Program-made: the position numbers and the translations under genes
The notes under the pieces: generated by a model
The model's database searches: none
Told to the model about the DNA's origin: nothing
Seen by the model: only the letters and a program-made list of their open reading frames with translations
Assembly: GCA_027488055.1 (NCBI GenBank)
Contig: JAIYCK010000229.1
Location: forward strand, 1 to 9,324
DNA from: Flavobacteriales bacterium
GTDB lineage: Bacteria > Bacteroidota > Bacteroidia > Flavobacteriales_D > Sanyastnellaceae
Length of the DNA: 9,324 nt
Direction: 5' to 3'
In this document: piece after piece, positions 1 through 6,503 of the stretch
Numbering within the stretch: position 1 is the first letter of the stretch
Layout: each line of letters opens with the position of its first letter

Positions 1-826
1 ACTCTACTGTTCCCACACCTTCATACTTTACAGCTTCTGCCGCTTTGATAGCCGCCTGTCCCATTTTTTCACGCAGTTCATCGGTCATGAATGGCGATGG
101 GGTTTCTTCAACCAATTTTTGATGACGGCGTTGAATCGAGCAGTCGCGCTCACTCAAATGGCAGGCTTTACCAAATTGGTCACCTGCGATTTGAATTTCA
201 ATATGGCGAGGTTCTTCAACGAATTTTTCCATGTACATGCCGTCGTTGCCAAAGGCAGCGAGTGCTTCGCGACGGGTTTTTTCCCATGCATCTTGCACAT
301 CCTCATCATTGCGACAAATGCGCATCCCTTTGCCACCGCCGCCGGCGGTCGCTTTCATCATAATAGGATATTTGATTTTGTTGGCAATGGCAAGTGCTTC
401 CTCTAGGCTTTCGAGCAATCCTTCGCTGCCGGGAATCGTAGGCACACCAGCATCTTTCATGGTTTGTTTGGCCGAAGACTTATCGCCCATCGCTTCGATC
501 ATTTCGGGTGATGCTCCAATGAATTTGATTCCATTTTCCTTGCATACCTTACTGAAGTAAGCGTTTTCTGAGAGAAAACCATAGCCTGGATGAATGGCAT
601 CAGCATTGGTCACTTCAGCTGCTGCAATGATGTTAGGGATTTTGAGATAAGAGTCCTTGCTTGGAGGCGGACCAATGCATACGGCTTCATCTGCGAAACG
701 CACATGCAACGAGTCGCGGTCGGCCGTGCTATAAACTGCCACAGTGGCAATGCCCATTTCTTTGCATGTGCGGATCACACGCAGGGCGATTTCTCCTCTG
801 TTGGCTATGAGAATTTTCTTGAACAT
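1..826 (-). CDS. accC: Biotin carboxylase subunit of acetyl-CoA carboxylase (partial, 3' end outside window)
   Basis: AccC carboxylates the biotin on AccB using ATP and bicarbonate, the first half-reaction of cytosolic acetyl-CoA carboxylase and so of fatty-acid synthesis. Translating the minus strand from the ATG at 824-826 gives 275 uninterrupted residues before the window edge; the family is usually about 450-500 long, so the C-terminal part is missing only because of the window. The N-terminus MFKKILIANRGEIALRVIR is the classical biotin carboxylase start. HPGYGFLSEN (residues 79-88), MGDKSSAK (113-120), the ATP-grasp glycine loop AGGGGKGMR (161-169), RHIEIQ (207-212) and CSIQRRHQK (229-237) all match the family; K116, K158 and K237 align with known ATP or bicarbonate site lysines. 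It follows accB by 77 bases on the same strand without a visible terminator, so the two are probably co-transcribed. Pyruvate or propionyl-CoA carboxylase relatives share these motifs, but the adjacent accB settles the assignment. Confidence 0.96.
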   Translation of the reverse strand, partial: MFKKILIANRGEIALRVIRTCKEMGIATVAVYSTADRDSLHVRFADEAVCIGPPPSKDSYLKIPNIIAAAEVTNADAIHPGYGFLSENAYFSKVCKENGIKFIGASPEMIEAMGDKSSAKQTMKDAGVPTIPGSEGLLESLEEALAIANKIKYPIMMKATAGGGGKGMRICRNDEDVQDAWEKTRREALAAFGNDGMYMEKFVEEPRHIEIQIAGDQFGKACHLSERDCSIQRRHQKLVEETPSPFMTDELREKMGQAAIKAAEAVKYEGVGTVE

Positions 827-903
827 AAGCGTTTGATATTAGAGAGGAAGTCATAAGAGTGGACCTCCATAGCACCGTTGAAACTTAGAAAGCGAACCTA
901 AAC

Positions 904-1386
904 TTAGTTAGGCTCAACCAAGAATAGCGGCTGATCATATTCTACTGGCGTGCTATCATTGATAAGCACTTTGACGATCTTACCAGTCACATCCGATTCA
1001 ATTTCATTAAAGAGTTTCATCGCTTCGATGATACAGAGCGTATCGCCCGCTTTGATGGTTGAACCTACTTCAACAAAAGCAGCTTTGTCTGGACCCGCTG
1101 AACGGTAGAATGTACCTATCATTGGCGATTTCACTTCAATCAAATTGCTTTTTGGTTCTTCAACTGGGGCGGCTGGTGGAGCGGCCACTGGGGCTGGAGC
1201 AGCAACTGGTAGCTGTGCTGGAGCCATTTGCATTGTAGGAATAGCTATCTGAGCAACCTCTTGACCCTTTCTTACGGGTTCGTGTGTTTTGATCGTAATC
1301 TTAAAGTCTTTCTGTTCGATTTCGACTTCACTCACACCAGATTTTGAAACAAATTTGATGAGATCTTGAATTTGTGTAATGTTCAT
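904..1386 (-). CDS. accB: Biotin carboxyl carrier protein of acetyl-CoA carboxylase (BCCP)
   Basis: This 160-residue protein carries the biotin that shuttles CO2 from biotin carboxylase (AccC) to the carboxyltransferase of acetyl-CoA carboxylase. Three parts are visible: an N-terminal region of about 40 residues (MNITQIQDLIKFVSKSGVSE onward) typical of AccB; an Ala/Pro-rich flexible linker at about 45-78; and a C-terminal biotinyl domain from about 81 to 158. The biotinylation motif EAMK is at residues 121-124, so K124 is the predicted modified lysine, followed by LFNEIESDVTGK. SPMIGTFYRS (87-96) is the conserved domain entry. Length and architecture match full-length BCCP. The ATG at 1384-1386 directly begins the conserved N-terminus, with no strong Shine-Dalgarno. 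It lies 84 bases after fabH and upstream of accC. Confidence 0.96.
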   Translation of the reverse strand: MNITQIQDLIKFVSKSGVSEVEIEQKDFKITIKTHEPVRKGQEVAQIAIPTMQMAPAQLPVAAPAPVAAPPAAPVEEPKSNLIEVKSPMIGTFYRSAGPDKAAFVEVGSTIKAGDTLCIIEAMKLFNEIESDVTGKIVKVLINDSTPVEYDQPLFLVEPN

Positions 1387-1423
1387 TTTTTGTATAAAAT
1401 GAGTTATTTATTTCTATTTAGGA

Positions 1424-1455
1424 GCTGATTTTGGGTAAAAATAGAGAAAATCAGC
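1424..1455. repeat. Perfect 9-bp inverted repeat between fabH and accB
   Basis: GCTGATTTT (1424-1432) and AAAATCAGC (1447-1455) form a perfect inverted repeat around a 14-base loop in the 84-base gap between fabH and accB. In the minus-strand transcript it would fold shortly downstream of the fabH stop and about 40 bases before the accB start. No uridine run follows the stem, so it does not look like a standard intrinsic terminator. It could be an mRNA-stability or processing hairpin, an operator, or chance. The repeat is plain in the sequence; its function is unknown. Confidence 0.5.
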
Positions 1456-1470
1456 GCAATGTTGAATATT

Positions 1471-2469
1471 TTATTGAGAATCGTAGGCCCACTTCACGTA
1501 GACAGCCCCCCAGGTGAAACCGCCCCCAAAGGCAGCAAGAATGATGTTGTCCCCTTTTTTAAGTTGATTTTCCCATTCCCAAAGGCAAAGTGGGATAGTG
1601 CCTGAAGTCGTATTCCCATAGCGTTGGATATTGATCATGACCTTGTCATTGCCTACTCCCATGCGTCGGGCAGTAGCATCAATAATTCTCAAATTGGCTT
1701 GGTGAGGCACAAGCCAAGCAACGTCGTCAGAGGTGAGGTTGTTTTTTTCCATGATTTCAGCAGACACATCGGCCATGCCCACTACAGCAGCCTTAAATAC
1801 AGGTTGGCCGTCTTGAAAAACATAATGTTCTTTCGCATCCACAGTAGCATGACTAGCGGGCTTCACCGAGCCACCTGCTTTTTGATGCAAGTATACCTTT
1901 CCGTTGCCGTCCGTCTTCAGGATGCTATCTTGAATGCCATTGCCTTCTGTAGAGGGCTCCAGCAGAACTGCTCCAGCGCCGTCTCCAAAAATCACACAAG
2001 TAGTACGGTCGGAATAGTCCACGATACTCGACATTTTATCGCCTCCCACCACAATAACTTTTTTGTATTTGCCTGTTTCGATGAACTGCGAGGCAGTCAC
2101 CAATGCGAAAATAAAACCGCTGCAGGCTGCACCTACGTCGTAACTCCATGCATTGACAGCACCTACTTTGGCGCTGATGATGTTCGCTGTAGCAGGGAAT
2201 ACGTGGTCAGGAGTTACAGTGGCGCAAATAATCAAATCGATTTCTTTGGCGTCGATGCCTTTTTTGGCCAACAAGAGGCTGACAGCCTCGGCTCCCATGT
2301 CGCTTGTGCCAAGGCCTTCTCCTTTCAGGATATGCCTTTGTTCAATACCGGTTCGTGATTTAATCCATTCATCGGTGGTATCTACCATTTTTTCAAGGTC
2401 TTGATTGGTCAATAAGTCCTTGGGTACATATCCTTGAACGGCTGTGATAGCTGCTTTGATCGCGCTCAT
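1471..2469 (-). CDS. fabH: 3-oxoacyl-ACP synthase III (beta-ketoacyl-ACP synthase III)
   Basis: FabH condenses a short acyl-CoA (acetyl-CoA or a branched primer) with malonyl-ACP to start fatty-acid chains in the cytosol. From the ATG at 2467-2469 the protein has 332 residues, close to the usual 317-335. The thiolase-fold catalytic triad is visible: Cys116 in GAACSGF, His256 in VPHQAN and Asn286 in YGNTTSGTIP. DEWIKSRTGI (residues 33-42), FGDGAGAVLLEP and the C-terminal AAFGGGFTWGA are also family hallmarks. The open frame extends upstream to a GTG at 2505 (12 extra residues), but the conserved N-terminus MSAIKAAITAVQGYVP begins at 2469, so that start is preferred. The gene is separated from rpmF by a 233-base gap holding a terminator, so it probably has its own promoter; I saw no convincing one. 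Neither plsX nor efp lies beside it, although they occur in this cluster in some other bacteria. Confidence 0.95.
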   Translation of the reverse strand: MSAIKAAITAVQGYVPKDLLTNQDLEKMVDTTDEWIKSRTGIEQRHILKGEGLGTSDMGAEAVSLLLAKKGIDAKEIDLIICATVTPDHVFPATANIISAKVGAVNAWSYDVGAACSGFIFALVTASQFIETGKYKKVIVVGGDKMSSIVDYSDRTTCVIFGDGAGAVLLEPSTEGNGIQDSILKTDGNGKVYLHQKAGGSVKPASHATVDAKEHYVFQDGQPVFKAAVVGMADVSAEIMEKNNLTSDDVAWLVPHQANLRIIDATARRMGVGNDKVMINIQRYGNTTSGTIPLCLWEWENQLKKGDNIILAAFGGGFTWGAVYVKWAYDSQ

Positions 2470-2644
2470 ATAACTGACATCTAAGGGGTTTGCGCCCATT
2501 TGCACGGATCATTTCCCTGCGAATGGGGTGCTAATGTATAGAGAAATTCGAGAGGTTATGTAAATATTAAGGCTCTGTTTCTGAACCGCGAGTACCTGTG
2601 AAGGTGATGGCGAGGCAGATACAAGAGGTATGATAGGGTTAAAC

Positions 2645-2676
2645 AAAAAAACCAGCACAGGTGAACCTGGCTGGTT
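2645..2676 (-). terminator. Rho-independent terminator downstream of rpmF
   Basis: On the minus strand, AACCAGC plus CAGG pairs across a TTCA loop with CCTG plus GCTGGTT: 11 base pairs with one bulged base at 2657. A T-run (2651-2645) follows immediately. It lies 27 bases past the rpmF stop and about 175 bases before fabH, so it should end the DUF177-rpmF transcript. The plus-strand reading lacks a T-tract, so it works in one direction only. Confidence 0.88.
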
Positions 2677-2702
2677 GTCTATTACGATGCCTAATCAGAA
2701 GA

Positions 2703-2897
2703 TTAAGCTTCTGCTTCTTCCTTGTTGATCACCACTTTACCTTTGTAGTAAAGCTTGCCCTCGAACCAATGGGCACGGTGGAACAAATGAGGCTGTCCAG
2801 TCGTTGGGCATGTTGCCACGTTAGGAGCTTCAATTTTGTAATGTGTTCTACGCTTGGCCTGTCTGGTTTGCGAAATGCGGTGTTTGGGATGTGCCAT
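2703..2897 (-). CDS. rpmF: 50S ribosomal protein L32
   Basis: A 64-residue basic protein of the large ribosomal subunit. The start MAHPKHRISQTRQAKRRTHY is the diagnostic L32 N-terminus (residues 1-20), and KLYYKGKVV near the end (48-56) matches the C-terminal part. In many bacteria L32 carries a four-cysteine zinc ribbon; here only Cys30 is present, the other positions being replaced in a segment rich in His (H37, H40, H43), so this is a zinc-independent or altered form. It starts 22 bases after the DUF177 gene on the same strand; the yceD-rpmF pair is a widespread operon. A strong terminator lies just downstream. Confidence 0.95.
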   Translation of the reverse strand: MAHPKHRISQTRQAKRRTHYKIEAPNVATCPTTGQPHLFHRAHWFEGKLYYKGKVVINKEEAEA

Positions 2898-2919
2898 TTC
2901 TCTTTATTTTAAACGGTTT

Positions 2920-3468
2920 TTACTCTTCTTCTTCTAAAAAAATTCGATCTTCTGGATCTTCGTAGTCCAAGTCTTTTAATGCGGCCCAAGTGGTAGCTGG
3001 GGCTTCTGCGATGCTGTGTTTTTCAAGTGCCGCCAAGGTGTCTTGGTTGCAATCAAGTTGCGATGCATGCACATTTTTAGCGGGCATGGATAATTGCGCA
3101 AATTCAAACAAATACCTGCTTAAATCGATTTGAAATTCAGCGGGACCTAGGATCAGCATGTCATCCATACTATCATCCGTTTCTTCGCCGAACTTTACCA
3201 CCAATCGCTGCTGCGTGTGCAGTATTTGCGCCATGGGTTCGCCACAACGATCGCAAGAGACCATAATTTCTCCATCGAGGTTAAAATCGATAAGGATCAT
3301 GGTTGACTGCTTTTCGAGCATAATAAGTGCTTGAATGTCACTCTGTTGAATGTCGCTAGACTCAAACTGATCAAAGAACGCTTGGTCGAGTACGTATTCG
3401 TACTCGTGTTTTCCAGGCTTCAACCCCAAAAATGGGATTTGGTATTCTTTGAGACTGTTGGTACTCAT
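2920..3468 (-). CDS. DUF177 / YceD family protein
   Basis: From the ATG at 3466-3468 this is a 182-residue soluble acidic protein of the DUF177 (YceD) family. The family is found beside rpmF in most bacteria and is linked to 23S rRNA/ribosome maturation (known for plant and bacterial relatives; not shown here). Visible marks are C72-x2-C75 in VSCDRCGEP, the conserved central segment IDLSRYLFEFAQLSMPAKNV (residues 114-133), a downstream Cys140, and the WAALKDL motif (161-167) before an Asp/Glu-rich tail that ends in EEEE. An upstream GTG at 3480 would add four residues, but the ATG start gives the usual N-terminus. It is the first gene of the left cluster and is preceded by a strong Bacteroidota-type promoter, with a leader of about 25 bases. 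Confidence 0.88.
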   Translation of the reverse strand: MSTNSLKEYQIPFLGLKPGKHEYEYVLDQAFFDQFESSDIQQSDIQALIMLEKQSTMILIDFNLDGEIMVSCDRCGEPMAQILHTQQRLVVKFGEETDDSMDDMLILGPAEFQIDLSRYLFEFAQLSMPAKNVHASQLDCNQDTLAALEKHSIAEAPATTWAALKDLDYEDPEDRIFLEEEE

Positions 3469-3480
3469 AGTGTGAATCAC

Positions 3481-3736
3481 CCGAAAAAACGGACGGCAAA
3501 AGTAATACTTTTTTTCACAAGAACAAGTTTATACTTCAATTTAATTCGTGTGATTGGAGGGATTTGTCATTTTGCTTGATCGGATTCAAGGTTTTTGCAA
3601 ATCTAAAGCATTGATAAACAGTGGTTTTTAATGATTTGTGAGAGGTTGTGGTGGCCTTTTCTCTTGCATGTCTCTAAGAATTGGCTTAATGGTTGTAAGG
3701 GAATTTTGGACATAAATATACATTACATTCGCAGAG
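3481..3736. other. Divergent intergenic region with a weak nested inverted repeat
   Basis: This 256-base gap separates the leftward DUF177 gene from the rightward DUF4783 gene. It contains the DUF177 promoter near its left end. At 3561-3603 a nested inverted repeat is visible: outer arms GATTTG (3561-3566) and CAAATC (3598-3603), inner arms CTTGA (3575-3579) and TCAAG (3586-3590). The stems are short and AT-rich with unpaired bases between them, so this may be chance. No small ORF with convincing features and no tRNA was recognised here. Confidence 0.4.
3497..3526 (-). promoter_or_regulatory. Bacteroidota-type promoter for DUF177-rpmF
   Basis: On the minus strand a perfect -7 element TACTTTTG (consensus TAnnTTTG) spans 3504-3497, and a -33 TTG lies at 3526-3524 with a 19-base spacer. 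This is the arrangement described for the Bacteroidota primary sigma factor. Transcription would start around 3490-3494, giving a leader of roughly 25 bases before the ATG at 3468. The match is seen directly; its activity is inferred. Confidence 0.75.
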
Positions 3737-4120
3737 ATGAAAAGATGGTTGCTAGGAACATTGATGTTGATTGCAGGTTTGGCTCAAGCCCAAACTGATA
3801 TTGCCGCCAAGGTCAATGAGGCAATCAAGCATTCTGATGGCGTTGCTTTGGCAAAGCTCATGCAGGCTCAAGTGGAGGTTTCGATTGAGGACTTCGAGGG
3901 GGCCATCACACGCGAGGAAGCCCAAAAACGTTTGGTTACGTTTTTTAATGCACATCCAGTATCGAATTATTCGCCTAAACACAATGGTACTTCCAAAATG
4001 GGAGATCAATATTATATCGGAGATATGAAATCGGGCGATCAGTTGTTCCGTGTCACGGTTTTCGTAAAGAAGACCAAGGACGGCACAAGGGTAAGCCAAT
4101 TGCGCATTGAAGAGAGTTAG
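3737..4120 (+). CDS. DUF4783 domain protein, exported
   Basis: A 127-residue protein with an N-terminal signal peptide: positively charged MKR, hydrophobic core WLLGTLMLIAGLA, likely cleavage after AQA at about residue 18. The mature part of about 109 residues resembles DUF4783, a small family largely restricted to Bacteroidota and thought to adopt an NTF2/SnoaL-like cone fold; the ending FRVTVFVKKTKDGTRVSQLR (residues 104-123) fits the last strands of such a fold. It is probably periplasmic. Its function is unknown and no catalytic motif is evident. The ATG at 3737 directly precedes the signal peptide. It is followed 20 bases later by a strong terminator, so it is probably transcribed alone. 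The family name is from recall of sequence character, without a profile search. Confidence 0.8.
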   Translation: MKRWLLGTLMLIAGLAQAQTDIAAKVNEAIKHSDGVALAKLMQAQVEVSIEDFEGAITREEAQKRLVTFFNAHPVSNYSPKHNGTSKMGDQYYIGDMKSGDQLFRVTVFVKKTKDGTRVSQLRIEES

Positions 4121-4140
4121 TCAACCGTGCTGATTTGTTG

Positions 4141-4166
4141 AGCCCCCGGAAACGGGGGCTTTTTTT
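4141..4166 (+). terminator. Rho-independent terminator after the DUF4783 gene
   Basis: AGCCCCCG (4141-4148) pairs perfectly with CGGGGGCT (4153-4160) around a GAAA tetraloop, followed by a T-run (4160-4166). It lies 20 bases past the stop codon. This is a textbook intrinsic terminator and should insulate nadC from upstream transcription. Confidence 0.93.
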
Positions 4167-4204
4167 GGCATTTACACGCGGATCTAAATAGCCTAGAATC
4201 ATAC

Positions 4205-4235
4205 TTGAGCTTTTCGTTTTTTTAAGGTTAATTTG
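4205..4235 (+). promoter_or_regulatory. Possible Bacteroidota-type promoter for nadC
   Basis: TTG at 4205-4207, a 20-base spacer, then TTAATTTG at 4228-4235, one mismatch from TAnnTTTG. Because a terminator lies just upstream, nadC needs a promoter in this 73-base gap. The -7 box ends only 4 bases before the ATG at 4240, which would make the transcript leaderless or nearly so; this weakens the call. Confidence 0.35.
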
Positions 4236-4239
4236 CAGC

Positions 4240-5091
4240 ATGATGATGGAAAAAGAGGAAATACGAGCTTTTTTGCGCGCTGCCTTGCGCGAAGATGTGG
4301 GTGATGGTGATCATACGACTATGGCCACCATGCCGGAGGATGCAATGGGGTCTGCACGTTTGCTCGTTAAAGATGAAGGGGTATTGTCGGGTGTCGGAAT
4401 CGCCCAAATGGTATTTGAGGAGGTAGATCCCAACTTGCAATTTGAACAATTGTTGCAAGATGGCACTCGCATAGTCAGAGGGGATGTGGCATTCTTGTTA
4501 CATGGCCATGCAGCGAGCATAACTATTGGCGAGCGTTTAGCTCTGAATATCATGCAACGCATGAGTGGCATTGCCACCAAAACAGCGGATATGAGCCAAT
4601 TGATAGCCCAAACTTCTTGCAAGTTGTTGGATACGCGTAAAACGACACCCGGATTTCGCTATTTCGAGAAATTGGCAGTACGTCATGGCGGAGGTGTCAA
4701 TCATCGTTTCGGTTTGTACGACATGATATTGGTAAAAGACAATCACATTGACTATTGTGGTGGAGTGAAGGCGGCTCTTGAAAACGTAAAAAAATACCTA
4801 ACGGAGACTGGTAAAAATTTGCAAGTAGAAGTCGAAGCGCGCAATATGGATGAAATAAAAGCGATACTCGAAGAGAATATCGCCTTTCGTATTTTATTGG
4901 ATAATTTTTCGCCTGCAGATTTAAAAGTGGCAGTAGAATATATCAATGGTCGGGTGCTCACTGAAGCCAGCGGAGGGATCGATGAAAACACTATCGCGGC
5001 CTATGCTGAAACGGGAGTAGATTTTATCAGTATGGGCGCTCTGACGCATCAAATTTCTAGCTTGGATCTCAGCTTAAAAGCAGTCAAATAG
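4240..5091 (+). CDS. nadC: Nicotinate-nucleotide pyrophosphorylase (carboxylating); quinolinate phosphoribosyltransferase
   Basis: NadC converts quinolinate and phosphoribosyl pyrophosphate to nicotinate mononucleotide plus CO2, the last step of de novo pyridine-ring synthesis for NAD, in the cytosol. At 283 residues it is family length. Conserved elements in order: REDVGDGDHTT (residues 17-27), GERLALNIMQRMSGIAT (97-113), the substrate-binding DTRKTTPGFR (131-140), HGGGVNHRFGLYDMILVKDN (149-168), EVEA (197-200), LLDN (219-222), EASGGI (242-247) and the barrel end FISMGALTH (262-270). The gene starts with three tandem ATG codons at 4240-4248; the first is used here and the true start could be any of them. 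It follows a terminator and a weak promoter match, and its stop is one base from the yihY-like gene, so it probably heads an operon. Confidence 0.95.
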   Translation: MMMEKEEIRAFLRAALREDVGDGDHTTMATMPEDAMGSARLLVKDEGVLSGVGIAQMVFEEVDPNLQFEQLLQDGTRIVRGDVAFLLHGHAASITIGERLALNIMQRMSGIATKTADMSQLIAQTSCKLLDTRKTTPGFRYFEKLAVRHGGGVNHRFGLYDMILVKDNHIDYCGGVKAALENVKKYLTETGKNLQVEVEARNMDEIKAILEENIAFRILLDNFSPADLKVAVEYINGRVLTEASGGIDENTIAAYAETGVDFISMGALTHQISSLDLSLKAVK

Positions 5092-5092
5092 T

Positions 5093-6085
5093 ATGGAGCA
5101 AATTCCTCAATGGGTGCATCACATTGCCAAGTGGCCATGGATTCGGAGAACCATCAATGTGTTGAATCGAATCAAACTACCAGGATATCAGGGTTTGTCT
5201 ATATGGTATGTAACTCGGTTTTTCTTGGAAGCGATGATGAATGGTCAGTTGCCAACGCGCGCTGCGGCCATTTCATTTCGTTTGTTCTTGGCCTTTTTTC
5301 CAGCAATGATCTTGCTACTATCGCTCATTCCCTATATTCCAATTGATGATTTTCAGGATAGTTTGTTCGAGGGAATCAGCGGATTTTTTCCAGGCGACAC
5401 TTTTTCGTTGTTTGAAGATACCTTTCATGACTTGATCAAGCGCAAGCATAGCGCGCTACTCAGTATTGGTTTCATTTTGGTCATTTATTACGCTAGTAAT
5501 AGTATTAATGCGATCTTGATTGGATTCAATAGCAGTTATTACTTGGAAGAAAAAGGAAATGTCTGGTTGCTCCGATTGGCGAGCATTGTGCTGATTTTTA
5601 TTTTGGGAATTTTCATGGTGATAGCTGTGGTACTTAATTTATTTAGTGGTGCATTGGTGGGCTATTTGCATGAAATCAAGTTGATTGGTAAGAATGCCAA
5701 GTTTGTGCTCGAGATTGTCAATTGGCTCATTTCGGTCGGACTTGTTTATGCCATCATTACAACCCTCTACAATGTGGGAGTGGGCAAGCAACGCCGAAGA
5801 TGGAGCTTCATCAATGTGGGTGCCACTTTCGCGACAACCATCTTTGTGATCACTTCTTTTGTGTTTGCTTATTTCGTAACACATTTTGGCAATTTCAATA
5901 AGCTCTACGGCTCGCTCGGGACCCTGATGGTATTGTTGATTTGGCTCAATTTCAACTGTATGATAGTCTTGATGGGATTTGAACTGAATATGAGTATTCG
6001 AAAAGCAAGAAAATCTTCTAAATTGCAACATAAATCGAAATCAATTCCAACACCTATTCGCAATGAAATTAAAAGCAGTTCTTAG
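5093..6085 (+). CDS. YihY/BrkB family integral membrane protein
   Basis: A 330-residue inner-membrane protein of the YihY/virulence factor BrkB family. Members were once annotated as RNase BN by mistake; their true role is unsettled, with transport proposed. About six hydrophobic segments are visible at residues 57-81, 120-143, 157-186, 204-225, 240-264 and 274-300. Diagnostic motifs are TRAAAISFRLFLAFFPAMIL (55-74) near the first helix and YGSLGTLMVLLIWLNFNCMI (272-291) plus GFELN in the last helix. The C-terminal tail (301-330) is Lys/Ser-rich and hydrophilic, likely cytoplasmic. It starts one base after nadC ends and overlaps the next gene by 23 bases, implying translational coupling. The family assignment is firm; the function is not. 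Confidence 0.9.
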   Translation: MEQIPQWVHHIAKWPWIRRTINVLNRIKLPGYQGLSIWYVTRFFLEAMMNGQLPTRAAAISFRLFLAFFPAMILLLSLIPYIPIDDFQDSLFEGISGFFPGDTFSLFEDTFHDLIKRKHSALLSIGFILVIYYASNSINAILIGFNSSYYLEEKGNVWLLRLASIVLIFILGIFMVIAVVLNLFSGALVGYLHEIKLIGKNAKFVLEIVNWLISVGLVYAIITTLYNVGVGKQRRRWSFINVGATFATTIFVITSFVFAYFVTHFGNFNKLYGSLGTLMVLLIWLNFNCMIVLMGFELNMSIRKARKSSKLQHKSKSIPTPIRNEIKSSS

Positions 6086-6500
6086 CCTATTTGTGATTTT
6101 AATCACAGCTGCATGTGCCCAATGTCAAAATGTTTTGGGCAAATGGAAAACCATCGATGATGAAACAGGTAAGCCCAAGAGTGTCGTTGAGATCTACGAA
6201 TACCAAGGAAAGGTTTATGGCAAGATTGTGCAATTGTTTCGCGACCCAAAGGAAGATCAAAATCCCATTTGCACTGAATGCAAGGACGACAGAAAGGATC
6301 AGTATATCATTGGAATGAACATCATTCGCGACATGACACTGACGGACGGCTATTACAAGAACGGTACTATTTGCGATCCTAAAACAGGCAAGGTGTACAA
6401 ATGTGAAATGTGGCTGAAGGCTGGTGATTCCAATCAATTGGAATTGCGTGGTTATTTGGGTTGGTTTTATCGGACCCAAACGTGGCAGCGGGTCAGCTAA
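6063..6500 (+). CDS. DUF2147 domain protein, exported
   Basis: A 145-residue protein with a signal peptide (MKLKAVLSLFVILITAACAQ) and a mature domain of the DUF2147 family, common in Bacteroidota and Proteobacteria and of unknown function. Family features seen: the opening GKWKTIDDETGKPKS (residues 26-40), VYGKIVQL (51-58), NPICTECKDDRK (67-78) with a CxxC pair, IIGMNIIRDM (82-91), DPKTGKVYKC (105-114) and the ending LELRGYLGWFYRTQTWQRV (126-144). Cys18 follows TAA and resembles a poor lipobox, so lipidation is possible; otherwise signal peptidase I would cut near ACA-Q. The ATG lies inside the end of the YihY-like gene (23-base overlap); the signal peptide starting there supports it. It ends three bases from the convergent glycosyltransferase gene with no terminator visible. 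Confidence 0.87.
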   Translation: MKLKAVLSLFVILITAACAQCQNVLGKWKTIDDETGKPKSVVEIYEYQGKVYGKIVQLFRDPKEDQNPICTECKDDRKDQYIIGMNIIRDMTLTDGYYKNGTICDPKTGKVYKCEMWLKAGDSNQLELRGYLGWFYRTQTWQRVS

Positions 6501-6503
6501 ACC

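Noticed and set aside
1624..2358. A 244-codon open frame on the plus strand inside fabH
   Set aside because: It is antisense to a clear fabH whose catalytic motifs are all intact; its translation is rich in His, Cys and Ser with no recognisable domain.
2470..2505. GTG start at 2505 (or the ATG at 2499) extending fabH by up to 12 residues
   Set aside because: The extra residues (MQMGANPLDVSY) do not fit the family N-terminus, which begins at the ATG at 2469.
3469..3480. GTG start at 3480 for the DUF177 gene
   Set aside because: It adds only four residues before an ATG that gives the usual N-terminus; the promoter allows either, but the ATG is the simpler choice.
5639..6031. A 130-codon minus-strand frame inside the YihY-like gene
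   Set aside because: It is a shadow of a well-supported membrane-protein gene and shows no domain of its own.
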